Source: Daphnia carinata
Taxonomy: Eukaryota; Arthropoda; Branchiopoda; Diplostraca; Daphniidae
NCBI RefSeq assembly: GCF_022539665.2
Contig: NC_081334.1
Coordinates: 8,154,424 to 8,218,423, forward strand
Length of the DNA stretch: 64,000 bases
Direction: 5' to 3'
Shown here: positions 1 through 11,809 of the stretch, piece by piece
How the letters are laid out: every line of letters starts with the position of its first letter
Position numbering within the stretch: position 1 is the stretch's first letter
The notes under the pieces: model-generated
What the model saw: the letters and a program-made list of their open reading frames with translations, nothing else
Database searches by the model: none
Told to the model about the DNA's origin: nothing
Made by a program: the position numbers and the translations under genes

Positions 1-331
1 CTTTTTCTTCTTTTATCCTATAAGGCTTGATTTATTTTTATTTTTATTACTAATTTTCAGCCGCCATTTATGGCACAATAAGCTTTTTCAGTTAAGTTTT
101 AGAAATACGAAAGAAATCTTTTCTTCAAACTACACAACGATAAATTTTTTTGGAAAAATTGTTCGGCTTTAAGCTTCGTTTATGTACTGCACTCAAAACT
201 AGTTAGTTAATGGACAGAATTTATTGTTTATTATGGAGGTCATACTTGTTTTTGCCTTTAAATATTTAATTTCTTCTTATAACCAGAGGCGGTAGTTTAA
301 CTGTAGTGACGCTGTGGAAAAATAGAAAAGG

Positions 332-683
332 TTTTATCTCATCTCTTAGAGACGCTAAGTCCTATTTAGTAATTGCGTATTGTACAGTTTTCAGCGAAAG
401 ATGCTCTAACACGCGCAGATAAGTTAACACAAATGTTGTGGAATATTTTCCCCAAGAATTCATGCATGCTAGAGAAGGGGCGTATATTTTGTAATTATGA
501 CATAAAAAGCCATCTCTCTCTAGTTCTCTAGTTTTCCCTTAGTTCTCCCTGTTTTTTTTTTATTCTCTCTACAACTATTCAGAAAAATTAAGTAAAGCTG
601 TAATTTTTCCTCTACTGTGTATTGTGTTCTGTTCCTTCAGTTTAAATATAAATAGTTAATGTCAAGTTAAGTCCAGTGTGACA
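332..683 (+). repeat. Copia-like LTR, solo copy
   Basis: This segment aligns by eye with the reverse complement of two other copies at 15050-15377 and 39024-39354. Shared blocks include the GACGCTA and AATTGCG words, the agaaggggcg word, the CAGGGAGAACTA region (inverted here) and the end GTCCAGTGTGACA. The right end is clear because all copies finish in GTGTGACA. The left end near 332 is estimated from the length of the other copies. No internal element sequence follows it, so it looks like a solo or truncated LTR. A copia pol remnant lies 1 kb away but on the opposite strand, so the two need not belong together. Confidence 0.6.
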
Positions 684-1709
684 TATTCATTGCAGTGAAA
701 GCAGACTGCCGTTTGTTTACTAGAATTTTTTGTATCTTGGAATCACTAAAAAAAAAGTAGAACTTCTCCCACGGAAAATAATCCTGTCAGTTATTATACC
801 TTTTATTTAATGTTATCTCCGTGTATCTTCACCATGCCGAAAAATACAAATCAACTAAACTCTTCCATGAACCTCATTTTTTTTCTTTAGTGTTTACTTG
901 GTTCAACAAGAACCTAATAGAAATTTAATTGGCCATCAATGCAGAGACAAAACATGTTTGCCGCTGCAGTACTATTAGCAGCAATTAAGAATGCAATTTC
1001 TTCTGTAAGTACATGGGATATATAAGAAAATGATGGGATCCTCTGAATGCAATTGAGAAATCTCATAAGAAGCTTTACTTATTGCGAGTTCATTTAGGTC
1101 TTAAAACAACTTTTGAAAACCCCAAAAGCCTTACCCTAGGTAAGCGTTACGCAACTAAACGTTTTTTCATATTTGTTACTGATGTTTGCGCTTATTACAA
1201 GGCCCGATCAACTAACATATGTTTCTAAGAGAAGAAAGTTTACACAATTCCTACAACATCCAAATTGATAACCCTATTGCTCTACACAAAAAAACAAAGA
1301 CATGTTTCCAATAGGACATATCAACAATGTTTCTGCTATGCATAGAATTTTTGTACATTATATAAAGTTATTTAAGCTAAAATTACACTACACAATTACG
1401 ATTTTCAACATAAAAAGTGTTCTTATCAGTAAGTTCTGTGCAGACCGTTAACCATAGCCTCTATCTTCAGAGTAGTCGGAAAGCGAGTGAGAAGCGTGAA
1501 AACGTAAAAAATCATCAAGCGGACGAAGTAAAGCTAGGCAGGTGAAATTGGTTCAATCAATCAATGAAATTGGTTCAAGCAATACCAGTTGGGTGCACTT
1601 GGGTCAGAGATAATAAAATACATCTATCTCCTCAAGCATGTCCAAAAAATAACATCGTTCTCAATTATAAGTGTACTTGTAGAAAAAATAAGCATCCCTC
1701 AAGTTGAAT
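684..1709. other. No gene seen
   Basis: AT-rich sequence with no sustained reading frame, splice-bounded exon or obvious repeat structure. It may include the decayed 3' end or LTR of the copia element to its right, but I could not align it with any LTR in the window. Confidence 0.5.
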
Positions 1710-3340
1710 ACTCTAGCTTGAGTATTCCTGAATTTTCAGGCCGTGACGCAGCTTCTCGAATCTCGGGATCAGCAGAGCCTTTGTAATGGCATCGTCAAGA
1801 TTAAACTTGGTGTCGGCGTACATGACGTCAAGTTTGACCTCCTGCTGAGCGTCACACACGAATAAGAAACGCACGCTCATGTGCTTTGTACACTAGTGGT
1901 AATACAAGATGGTGAATTAGGGCAATAGCGCCTGGTCGGTTGCATCACAGTGGCATAGTCAAGCCGATGCCACTCAACTCTGAGTAAAGAATCCTCAACT
2001 ATATGTCCTCTCTTGCTCCAACAAATGCTACGATAAACTTTCATTTTGGGGAGGACAGAACAACACACGTTTGTCGATGTCTGTGCCAGGAGACGATGCC
2101 GTCATTGAAAATAAATACGGCTTCACTCGTTGATCGTTCTGTTTTTCAGATCACCTACGTAATTGAAGTCGATGTACTCACAAAGTTCGACGGTTCCACC
2201 GCTAAATAAAAGGCCATGATCGATGGTTTTATGTAGATAGGTCAGGATCTGCTTAAGTCCCTTCCAGCGTTCCATGTAAACATTTTCGCAGAACCGTGAG
2301 ACTTGATCGACTGCATAGGCGATGTCGGGTCGCGTTAGAGTGGCAAGGTGCATCACCGAACCGATTCCCGCTCTGAAGGAAACCTGAGCCATCAGATTTT
2401 TTCCTCCTCAGTTCTAGGACACATAGATGACGATCATTTGATAGAAGGCTTGGCTAGAACTACAACAAAATGAAAGTTGGCCATGTCGAACCTTTCTGCA
2501 CCGTTCTGTTGTAGTCGACCTGAGAAAGATGAATAGTCCGTTAAATACGGTTGCGCCCTATGTCAACGCCAATGAATCGTTCTGTGCGGAGCGAGCACAC
2601 TTCAAACTCCTTGCCAAGGAATTCCATTATCTTCAAAAGGGCTGCATTGATTTTGCTCAGAATCAAGCCATCGTCTACGTAGAAGATGAAGAAAATTATT
2701 TTTTCATCTATCTCGGTGAGATGTAGATGGCGGTAGTAGATGAAGAGTTCACATTTGGACGATTTTGGGCGCTAATATCCTGAAACGATGAATTTGACGT
2801 TCAATAAGTGAAACGCCTGTTTCAAGCCATAAATGCGTTTGGTGATTTGGCATTTCTTTCCCTCTCTCCCTGGAACGACGAGCCCCTGAGGTTGCGGCAT
2901 ACAGAATTCTCCTTGAAGTATTCCGTAGAGGATGGTGGTCTTGACGTTTAGATATGTTATTGCAAGATCTTTCGCAGCTGCGGTGGCCACGACCATTTGC
3001 AAGTAATAGATTTATGCTACTGGGGCATATGTTAGTCAAGGCCGTTTTTTGAAGAAACTTCGTTGACGATGAAACGGGCCTTCTGCTATTGGGTAGTTGT
3101 TTTGAATCCGGTCATATTTCTTCACCCACTTTCATTCAACTGCTTTTGGTCCAGGAGTTAGTTGACACATTATCTCTGCACCGCCCTGATGACTTGTCTG
3201 GTATAGAAGGGATTTCATTTGACCACTTCTCGAAATTAATTAATTCTGCTACTGGTTTGCCAGTTTGCGCAAGGGGCGCTACGGGAATTATTGGTGTATT
3301 CATCGGATACGCAAAAATTTTAGTCGATCAGGAATAATAT
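1710..3340 (-). pseudogene. Ty1/copia-type polyprotein remnant (RT and RNase H)
   Basis: Reading the minus strand from about 3340 downward gives, in changing frames, the order expected for the second half of a copia polyprotein. A KWVKKYDRIQNN segment resembles the KWVFK start of the RT domain. Near 2950-2790 come an LNVKTTILYG-like block (the usual form is LDVKTAFLYG), an E-FCMPQPQG block and IYGLKQAF. At 2390-2130 is the RPDIAYAVDQVSRF block with ERWKGLKQILTYL. Near 2080 is FIFNDGIVSWHRHRQ of the RNase H domain, and at 1890-1720 TKHMSVRFLFV followed by the usual C-terminal FEKLRH. Several frameshifts and stops make it non-functional. No YVDD catalytic box was recognised. Gag, protease and integrase parts are absent. 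Confidence 0.85.
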
Positions 3341-3894
3341 TATCCGTCATCGTGGTTCAGTTAGAAACAACGTACCACCATTATGTAATAAATTCTCCCC
3401 ATTGGGTGAATAACTTAATTAATTAAACGGAATTAGGACGGAAAAAAGATAAATTCTGCAAATAAAGAGCTCATAGGCGTTTAGCCACAATGTCGAACAT
3501 ATTTCCTTCTTTACGCCATAAGAATAATACAGAAATAGGAATAACAACTAATACGGAAATATGAACTAAAACCGGGAAACTGGGAAAATAAAAAGTCAAA
3601 TCGGAAAAAGGAAATATGAGAAAGCGGAAAGCGAAACGAACGGAGAAATGACAGCACTTTGTAAATGTGGATAGATGAGAAACGGCACTTCCAGAATAGT
3701 CAATAAGAAGGAAATAACTGAAAAATGACTGATCACTGATTTATAAAAATCAGCTACGGTAACGGCAAACTTAGAAAGTACAGTAGGGCAATAAAAACCT
3801 CCAGGACAAAGAACTTACAAAACAGAAAGAGAGTGGAAACTACTGAATAGAACGGAAAAGAGCAACTAAGAAGAACTTAAGAACTCCAGAGAAC
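3341..3894. other. No gene seen
   Basis: Purine-rich, A-rich sequence with many short near-repeats of the type cggaaa and gaaacg. No coding frame or recognisable element was found before the TIR transposon that starts at 3897. Confidence 0.5.
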
Positions 3895-3896
3895 TA

Positions 3897-6800
3897 CCCT
3901 AGTAGAACAAGATATCTTCACACAATCTTAAGATAGCGATACATCTATGGCAAATACATCTTAGATATCTTACCACTATCTTTGTACTAGCTTTGTACTA
4001 GCTAAATGTCATGGGGTGGAGATATCTTGTTTATATATCTTACGAATATCCTGAAAGCCACTTTCTAGATAACTGTATAGGGAACTTATCGGTCTAAAAC
4101 AAATAGTAAATACAAAAAAAAGAATACATTTTTTAAAGACAGTTTATTTTTAAAATCCGAATTACAATTGGCAAAGAAACACAAGTTACAAACTGTGACA
4201 GGAAGACATTCAAGTCTTATTATTAATTAGAATCGCTGCTGTTGTCTTCCGCCGCAAGTTTCGCTTGTTCTGCCACAAATTGCCCTTTTGCATTATGAAG
4301 ATACGATTTGGTTTCAGCGACGAACACTTCTTTTTCCAGATCTTTAAACTTTGAATTGGAGATGATTCCAACTAAATATAAAATATTTTTATTTAACTAC
4401 TTATTTTACTCTTTACTTATATCTCTTCTCTATATAAAACGGTTACCTCTTACTAATTCCGTTATACGACAAGAGTGGATTCCTTTTTTTCCCATTCCGC
4501 CGTTTACTCTCTTATCACGTCTCCCAAGCCAATTTACATCCTTAGAGAGTGAATCTTCAAATACTGTTCTCCACGCTCTTTGTACATAGTCGCCTTCAGA
4601 ATTTTTGGAATTCTTTTTTCCTGACAGACGGATTTTTTGGACTATCTATTCATGAATGAAAGAGGAGTTTAACATACTAAATGAAATATATAAATTATTG
4701 AAAACTTACTAGCTTCTTCAGATTTTCATCTTTTTTCAAAATTTTTTCGAATGCTTACTAAGTTTTTTAATGGAAGAGAAGCAATGCCTTCATCTATTTC
4801 CTCAATGCATTCGTCAACTCGATTAATTTTTTTATCGATCATAGACAACTTTTCATTAATCTTCGCAAGGTCAGAGAAGTATTTCTCTTTGTCGTGATTG
4901 ACTTTCTTTGGAATGGGTAGAGACGATGGAGAATCCATAGCATAATAAGACGAAGAATCTCGGGATGTAGAAGGGCCGGAACTACTTTCAGCATCTAAAA
5001 AAATATGGTTAAGGATTATACGTTTAAAATGAAAATATTCTGATTAGTTACGAAGTTGCAGATGATGTGATTCATTTGGCCTATAGCTTGTTATTGCTCC
5101 AATATTTTGCTGGCTCGGAAATTCAGGGACAGTTGATGGTGTTTGATAAGAAGAATTCATTAAATGTGAATTATAGTTCCAGTACGGCTGCTGCATTCCC
5201 CAGTTGTAATGACCACCATTGTAATTAAATTGCGGATGCATATTTTCTGATATGTTCACAATAAACAAAATAAAGTAAAATGTGTAAAACAGTATTGAAA
5301 AAGAGGTTAATGAAAGAAAGGTATTTTTTATGATTACCGAACTGGTGGGTTCCATATGAGTCGTCGGAATTACCTATTTAATGCACTAGAATATTTTGAA
5401 AAAAAAGGTTTAGCATTAAACTAGAATTAACATTACCAGACTGAATCGACTGTTGAATTTGCATATCCACAGGAGACGACGAATCTTCTGTAATTATAGA
5501 ATAAGGAGAGTAAGGTAATTATAGAAGGAGTGCACTGCACATTTAATCCGAATAGTAACGGCGAACAAAAACACGATACAAGACAACAGTAACTGAACCA
5601 AAAATTAAGAAGTATATAATATCATTATTACCAGGTTGAAACGATTGTTGACTTGGCAAATGCACAGGATACGATGTATCTTCTATAATTATAGAATAAG
5701 TTAGGTAATTACCGCAAGAGTGACCGGCACATTTGTCCGAAAAGAAACGTGAAACAAAAATAAACGATATACTAGACGAGACCACAGTAACTGTACCAAA
5801 ATAACGAAAAAAGCAGCATAATTACCAGGCGCATTCAATGACAGAACTTCGGCATTGGAACGCACTATTAACGCTTCCAGACTTGACATATCGCTATGAG
5901 GTAACGAAAATTTTTCAACTTAATGAAAAGTTGCGTTGCATGAATGTTATGCAACAATGTATTAAATATTATAATTACGAGACGAATTTGACGAAAGGAC
6001 CACAGCATTAGAAGACAAACGTTTATCAGAACTGGAGGAACCTCTCTTACTAGTAGAAGCAGCAGCAATGACTAAACGAAATGACAATAAGACTTGGTTT
6101 ATAGGTTTGTTAAAAGTTCAAAATCAATTATCCTTTTTAGTTGACGTTGAAGCATTGCTGGATTGTTTAGAAACCAACAAGGCTCTAGGAGGTATTGGAA
6201 GCAAAGTAGAAGTGGCCGTTCCTTTGGCAGAGTTTGTATGGGAGGCTTTCTTAATCGTCTTTCCTTTGCTGGGTGCTGATTTTTTAGGTGGGCTGAGAGA
6301 CTCTTCCTCACTGTCTATTTCTGTTGTTGATTGTCCAGGTATATTTAGTTTCTTCCTTTTAGGGACTCGTTTTCCTCTGCCTGAGTTTTCTTGATTAAGA
6401 ATGGGCAGGCCAGTTTCAACACGGGGAAGACTTGTTCTTGCTTCTTCATACGTGTCTTTAAAAAGGAAGCAATATTGTTGCATTAAACATACAAAATGAA
6501 GTAGTATCGCAAATTACCAAAAGTTCCAATTATTTGGAAATCCTCGTATCTCTGCCATGTTTCCTCATCAGGTGGAACGCCACACTTCAAAATTTGGATT
6601 TGATGTGCAGCTGAATAACTATCATTCGGTAAATAGAGAATGTCTTCCTCTATCCAATTTTCTGCCACTACGTAAAGCCAGTTACCTATTATAGGTAATA
6701 TTTTGGGAACTTCAACAATACAACAACAATACAAAGGTATTGAATATCTCATAATATATCTAGCAGTTAGCTGGTAGATATCTATAAAGACATATAAAAT

Positions 6801-6905
6801 TGATATGACTTTTTGATATACAATAGATATCTTTGAGAACTAAATACATTGGCTAGACATATATACATCTTAAAGATAGGAGTAAGATATCTTGTTCTAC
6901 TAGGG
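3897..6905 (-). mobile_element. DNA transposon with 22-bp TIRs and TA duplication
   Basis: The left end CCCTAGTAGAACAAGATATC is repeated as an exact inverted copy at the right end (the two TIRs match over 22 bp). Both ends are flanked by TA (3895-3896 and 6906-6907), consistent with a 2-bp target duplication. The subterminal 150 bp on each side is rich in short AGATATCTT palindromes. The 3,009-bp body holds one multi-exon gene on the minus strand and no recognisable transposase. It is therefore either a non-autonomous element or one whose mobility protein is the unusual gene itself. I could not assign a superfamily from the ends. Confidence 0.8.
4223..6752 (-). CDS. Multi-exon gene, resembles DUF4806-type proteins (tentative)
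   Basis: Read on the minus strand, exon-like segments follow one another with GT-AG-like junctions. The first (about 6752-6518) has WLYVVAENWIEEDILYLPN and a conserved-looking DEETWQRYEDF. The next (about 6460-6124) starts TYEEARTSLP and contains GRGKRVPKRKK and acidic and Ser-rich stretches. Then come short Ser/Thr-rich exons, two of them near-duplicates (EDTSYPVHLPSQQSFQPG and EDSSSPVDMQIQQSIQSG). After these are an Asn/Tyr/Gln-rich segment (about 5250-5045), a coiled-coil segment with IEEIDEGIASLPLKN (about 4938-4735), a block with VNWLGRRDKR (about 4620-4450), and a last exon ending at 4223. The N-terminal and VNWLGRR blocks are what suggest DUF4806-containing proteins, which often occur in arthropod repeats. 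No catalytic site was recognised. Exon limits are approximate and a stop after 6124 suggests splicing there. Confidence 0.5.
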
Positions 6906-6907
6906 TA

Positions 6908-7660
6908 TATGGAAATAAAGATGCAAGACAATTCTTTTATTAAATAAGGGAGATGGATCCTCTAGCTCAAAGCCTACCGATACAGATGTAATAAGATCTG
7001 AACATGTTCCCCATGTTCTTATCTACACCTTACGTAGCAAAAAACTAGCAAGATGAATGATCATAAAATTTTTGTTACATTAATGAATCATAATCATAAA
7101 TCTTCAAAATTAGGTTATGTACAAACAAAATCTAGAATCAATGGAATCCAACAAACGGAGAAGGAAGTTGACCAAGAATGAACGAATGCACCTTGTCAAC
7201 ATCTCGAAAGATGAAAGATATGATGGAGAAAAAAAATATCTGGCAGCCCAGTATCCTTGACGAAGTGTTGGTAGTTTGCGTTACATTTAATTCAACATGG
7301 TTAGTCCCAAGAAATAAGAAAGCGGTTGAAAACAAGTACTTGCTAGAAGGGCTAAAATGACTCCTAAGCTGACATCAGTGGAACACCCACCCAAATCAAA
7401 ATCCTACTGGAAGATAAACTCCTACAGTTGCTCCGAACCCTGGGAATCTCCTTGCAATGCCGTCAGCACATCATCTTGTTTTCGGGCAATGGTCGAAGAA
7501 ACCGCCCGGTGCTCGCTGCGCTTGTTGTGCGTCCAGTTTGGCACAATTAAGTTTTTCAGTGTGGGGAACGGAGCATGGAATCCTGCCACCATACAATCAT
7601 TTTATGCTTCTGGAATTAAGGAAAAAATCCTTCATTCATAAAGGATTCCACTGTATCTGA
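6908..7660. other. No supported gene
   Basis: Several short ORFs of 60-94 codons overlap here on the plus strand (for example 7178-7360 and 7357-7641). None shows a family motif, consistent splicing or conservation with another part of the window. I treat them as chance frames. Confidence 0.4.
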
Positions 7661-7669
7661 TTGCCGAAT

Positions 7670-8450
7670 TTCCAATACAACACGATGCCTATAGCTCAAT
7701 TTACTTGTCTGGAGACGTCGCCGCCGGAATCCCTTCTGCCTCCGTCGCTTCACACAGTGGTTGGGCTTAGAGGACTACTACTTTGAAGCGATCCGTAGCG
7801 GATGAGGTGGAGAAAAAATTTTGTCAAACCGGAAAAGGTCAAAGCAGCTGAAGATTTGTACGAAGCCACAGGTGTGAACGTTGAAAACTTGCAGTTCGTA
7901 GACGATATCGGAGATCCGAAAGCGTCTAAGAAAAACCGTCCCCATTTGGGCGTGCTTTTCACCCGTCGCTGGAGCCAATCCATTGATAAAAATTAATGGA
8001 TATTAGTAATTAGTAATGGATATGATTATTAGTAATGGATAAGATATTCTGGAAAATGATTCCGTGGGTTTGCCAACATTATGGCAAGCAACAAGTGTAT
8101 TTTGTGCAGGAAAAATCCCCCATCCACACAGCACGCAGCATCACCCAATGGTTTCGGGAGCATCCACCAAATTGGGCTGCTACCGTGGCCTTCTAAGGGT
8201 GCGGACATGCATCCCATCGAAAATGTATGGGATGATATAGTCAATGATCTTTTTATCAATGGCCTTTTTATTCTCAAAATCTCGCTAAAACGAATGTATG
8301 GTAACTATAGACACGAGACTTCCCTTCCCAAAATCTGTAACGTAAGTCTGTCTAACCTATCTGTCTGCCATATATCGAACGGAATGGGGAACACTAGTGG
8401 GACGGGAATAATATGTTGTTATCGGGGTTTGAAACTCGTAACATAACATA
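7670..8450 (+). pseudogene. Tc1/mariner transposase remnant with KVKAAEDL module
   Basis: The first half (7670-7995) is a copy of a module found also at 15430-15670, 39410-39620 and 41130-41220. Its reading frame contains FVKPEKVKAAEDLYEATG. The second half (about 8060-8270) carries, in two frames, the catalytic-core end of a Tc1/mariner transposase: EKSPIHTARSITQWFREHP, then LLPWPSKGADMHPIENVW. These match the D-N-PIH and LPWP-KSPDLNPIEN-W signatures. A frame change between the two pieces and the loss of the N-terminal HTH show it is dead. The copy at 41140-41540 is collinear, so the two halves were probably one element. Confidence 0.75.
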
Positions 8451-8719
8451 ATTCAGGATGAACTTGAACAGTATGAAGATGAAGAGAAACCTTTTTTATT
8501 TGTCTTTCTTTTCTGTGAACGAGGACACTAAAAACCTTAACCAAAGAAAGTTGCAATCTTGATTTTATGAGCCTCCGCTTCCTGTATGTACAAATCTTTT
8601 TTGGCTGTTTGTTCATCACCGCTCTATCTGTCTCTTCCTGAAATGTTTCAGGTTTTTCTAGTAGTAACAATTTACACAATACAGGCCTTAGGAGACAAAT
8701 ATTGTAGTTGAAATTTACC
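8451..8719. other. No gene recognised
   Basis: A 100-codon minus-strand frame covers 8419-8721 and is lysine/arginine rich. It has no motif I recognise and no splice context that ties it to the coiled-coil fragments to its right, so it is left uncalled. Confidence 0.3.
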
Positions 8720-10620
8720 ATTTCTAACGACTTAACTTCTTCCAGATTGGAAATAAATTAGGTTAATACTTTTATGGTTGCTCTCAGCTTTTTACTTTTT
8801 ACTTGAGGTAAGGGATCTCTTCATGTTATTGCTCATGCCGCTGATGCTGCTTCTTCGGCTGTAATCATTCCGTCGGAAGCCAGGTCTTAATTTTTCTGGT
8901 GGATCATTGCTAGTTCTTTTGCCGATTCTTCCACACTAGGTCCAACCTAACGAACTTTTTTTCTTTGAGCAGGGGGCTATTTAGAGCTTCAGGCATTCCT
9001 ATAGCACGGTTTTCTGTAATATTCCAAAGAGTTTAAAACCACTTAAAAGATATTTTAAAATATATGTATTACCGAGAAAATCGTGGAGTTCTTCATAGAG
9101 GGCTGGTGGTTTCCTGGCCCCTCTTTTTGTCTGTCATACAGAATCCTTGTACGTGATGTAGGACTATTTGAGCTTGTTCCCCTGCCATACCCTTTAAGCA
9201 AAGATTTTGCAGGATTTCGAGTAGGCTTCACGCCAGCCAACCAAACATTTGGGTAAACACGGCTTTTCTTGGCATCTTCTTATTGGACACCTCCTCCAAC
9301 GGTCTTTAATAACCTCCAACAATTTTGTACTTTACCCAGGTCCAGCGATTTATTTGCTTGATATCTGCAGCCCGCCCAGATCTCTTCGTCAGTAGTCTAC
9401 TCTTATCCCTTGCCTTGCCTGTTCCAAGCATAGCGTCGTGTATTGGACATAAGCTGGCCTGGAACTTACTACTGGCCTCTGTCGGAAATTCCGACGTCCA
9501 AACCAGTAAGAGGGGACGACGAGAGCATAAGCAGGGAGGCAACAGAAGCCCGGGCACTCGGGGCCGATGATTCGGTAGCCGGAGTAAGTCCAACACTAGG
9601 CGGGAACCAGTCAGGAGTTCCGCTACAATTTCTCTAAAGTATTCATCGAGATGTTGACATAGCACGTCATGATGCGATATGGGGACAGCGTAGGTTCATC
9701 CTAAAAAAACAAACCATTAATGAAGTAACAGGAAAGCATACACAAAAAAGAATTTACTTACCATCAAGTAGAGTGCCCGGATAAATTTAAGAAAAAATCC
9801 CTCTGATAAATAATAAAAACATAGGCAACCGCATTGCCAATATAGTTGAATAGGGTCTTCCCCAGCGTGTCTTCGATTACTGTAGGTCGAACGATAAATG
9901 AGGCCCACAGTGAAACTAAGGCAAAAAGTCTGATTTAATTGGACACTTAACATATTTTCCTGGTTTTTTCCAAAGAAACGACCGATAGAAAAACCGTTTA
10001 GTTTTTTCTAACGTAACGGAATATCAAGAAAGATATAGAAAGAAATTAAGCTAATTATATTACTTGCAGCCAGTCCAGATGGATGTTCTTCATGCGTATT
10101 ACTTAGCTCCTGAAGTTCTTGCACCACTTCTTTTTCCTTGTCGGACAACTGGTGGCCAAGCTCAATAAGTGAGTTTCCAGTTCCACAACCTTAGATTTTA
10201 GATTATCGACCTGTGAAAAAATTAAAGAGGTATTTCAAAAAGATAGTTTAATGGAACAAAAACGTACAACGCCTTCGTTCTTCTCGTTTAACGTTCGTTC
10301 GTCTCTTAACAACTGAACCGCTTACCTCAAAAGAATCCGATGAATGGTTTTATTCTAAATATCTTTTCTTGGCAGATTCTCTTGTTTGCTGTCTCGTGAT
10401 GATTTGAACCTTGTTCGGAGAGTAATGTTCTGTGTTTCAGCTACTTCACCTTGATCAACTGATGAATAAGGATGGCGGAATAATTCACGTGCATGTGAAG
10501 GCTGATATGTTTGTTAAAGTGGTTACACGCTTTGCTCCCTGCTGTTTGTCTGCCAACCTTCGCGCCAGCTCTAGCAGTTGATCTCTTTTATCCTGTAATT
10601 CATGTTTATGCTCTAGCACA
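8720..10620 (-). pseudogene. Broken coiled-coil gene, unknown identity
   Basis: Minus-strand pieces separated by intron-like gaps look like one protein. At about 10620-10525 is HELQDKRDQLLELARRLADK; at about 10320-10265 is VQLLRDERTLNEKNEG; at about 10215-10070 is VDNLKSKVVELETHL followed, one frame over, by LSDKEKEVVQELQELSNTHEE. These heptad-rich stretches predict a coiled coil. Further downstream a Ser-rich frame (about 9600-9480) and a basic segment at 9240-9066 (KSLLKGYGRGTSSNSPTSR, ending at a GGTAATA donor-like site) may be C-terminal exons. Frameshifts between the coil pieces suggest a pseudogene. I cannot name the family; a centrosomal or cytoskeletal coiled-coil protein is possible. 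Confidence 0.4.
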
Positions 10621-10639
10621 AAAAAAAGTGTTCAGCTAC

Positions 10640-11370
10640 TTTTTACGTTAAATTCATCATACCAAATACAATGAAATGTACCTGAATAGAAAACTAGATG
10701 TCCAACAAGAAACTGAGACTCAACGGGTGCGTATTTCTGGTAGCCTGTGAGACTCCAAGAGGCTTTGAAACTAGGAGGCCATCTAAAAAGAAATTTTACA
10801 AGGATGTTTAATTCTTCTACTCAATGGAAATAATGGAAAAATCACAAGTGGTAGAACAAAATATTGTGCCTGACGACAAGCTTTTTTTAATTCCATTGAT
10901 CCAAAGTCTTCAATTTGTCAGGTAAACGTTCAGAAAGTTCTAGCTTAAAAATAGCACTTATATGTGCTATTGCAGGGAAACCTTCGCTAAATTCAAATAA
11001 CACAAGAACTTTAGCCATTCTTTCCCATATGTGCATACCTCAGGTCACAGAAACACAATGAGCGTCTGTATGTCCCACGCCGCGCAATCCTATTCGCTTT
11101 GTAAGAAGTTAAATTAATAATTTATCCAACTTTTTTTTTCAAATGTTTGCCACCTCAGATAAAATTTCTATCTTAGTATGTATGTATATATATCATTTTT
11201 ATGTATTATTTTTAGGTACAAGGGTCAGCAAAGGAAGAGGTTCCACTCGTGTATACCCTGAGCCAGTATCGAGTCTTACGTCCAACTTCGTACCATGGAG
11301 CAACATTTTGAAGACTTAAAGAACATATTAATAATTAACAGCTATCAGCATACTAACAGCAAGTTAACCC
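10640..11370. other. No gene seen
   Basis: AT-rich intergenic sequence with poly-T and TA runs near 11160-11210. No sustained frame or repeat was recognised. Confidence 0.4.
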
Positions 11371-11377
11371 ACGGAAT

Positions 11378-11690
11378 CAGCTGATCAACTTCTCTTTCAA
11401 AGTTAGGTGGGCTGGATTTTATTAAGCCGTTTATTCCGGCATGTATGCATTGTGTTTGTCAAGGGGTTATAAAGATGTTTCTTAAGCTACGGACAGCAAA
11501 ACATAGCAAAGAAATTTGGTACCTTGGTAGGAAAATTAAAGTAATTATTCGTCGTCTTTCGCAAATCAGGCCTCAATTTGAAGTAACTAGAGTAATGGAA
11601 TCAATCGACGATTTATCCGCTTGGAAGCCGTCCATGTATAGGTCTTTTGCCCTCTATTGTTACGTGATCCTTGATCCTGTTGCCTAAAGA
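11378..11690 (+). pseudogene. Transposase-derived MHCVxxGV fragment
   Basis: The frame reads FIPACMHCVCQGVIKMFLKL, then EIWYLGRKIKVIIRRLSQIRP, FEVTRVMESIDDLSAWKPS and YRSFALYCYVIL. This matches a domain frequent in arthropod and fish repeats whose hallmark is a DYMH-V--GV-K-LL-LW line, a WYIG line, then R-L--I-PP-E-TR-PRS and a WKASE-R-WLL line. In my memory it belongs to DNA transposon proteins, perhaps CACTA-like. Here the first Asp of DYMH is replaced (ACMH) and the protein stops after about 100 residues. It is a 5'- and 3'-truncated remnant with no partner ORF nearby. Confidence 0.55.
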
Positions 11691-11809
11691 ATATTTCCGT
11701 CAATTTACGAGTCTTACGACTGGGGATGCTTATGGGCTCATTCCACATTCATTCCAGAGTGGTTTAATGCGGAATTATTGAACCTGTGTAATGGTATTCA
11801 AGCCGTTCA

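Noticed and set aside
332-3340. LTR at 332-683 as the partner LTR of the copia pol at 1.7-3.3 kb
   Set aside because: The LTR is in plus orientation and pol is on the minus strand, so they cannot be one simple element.
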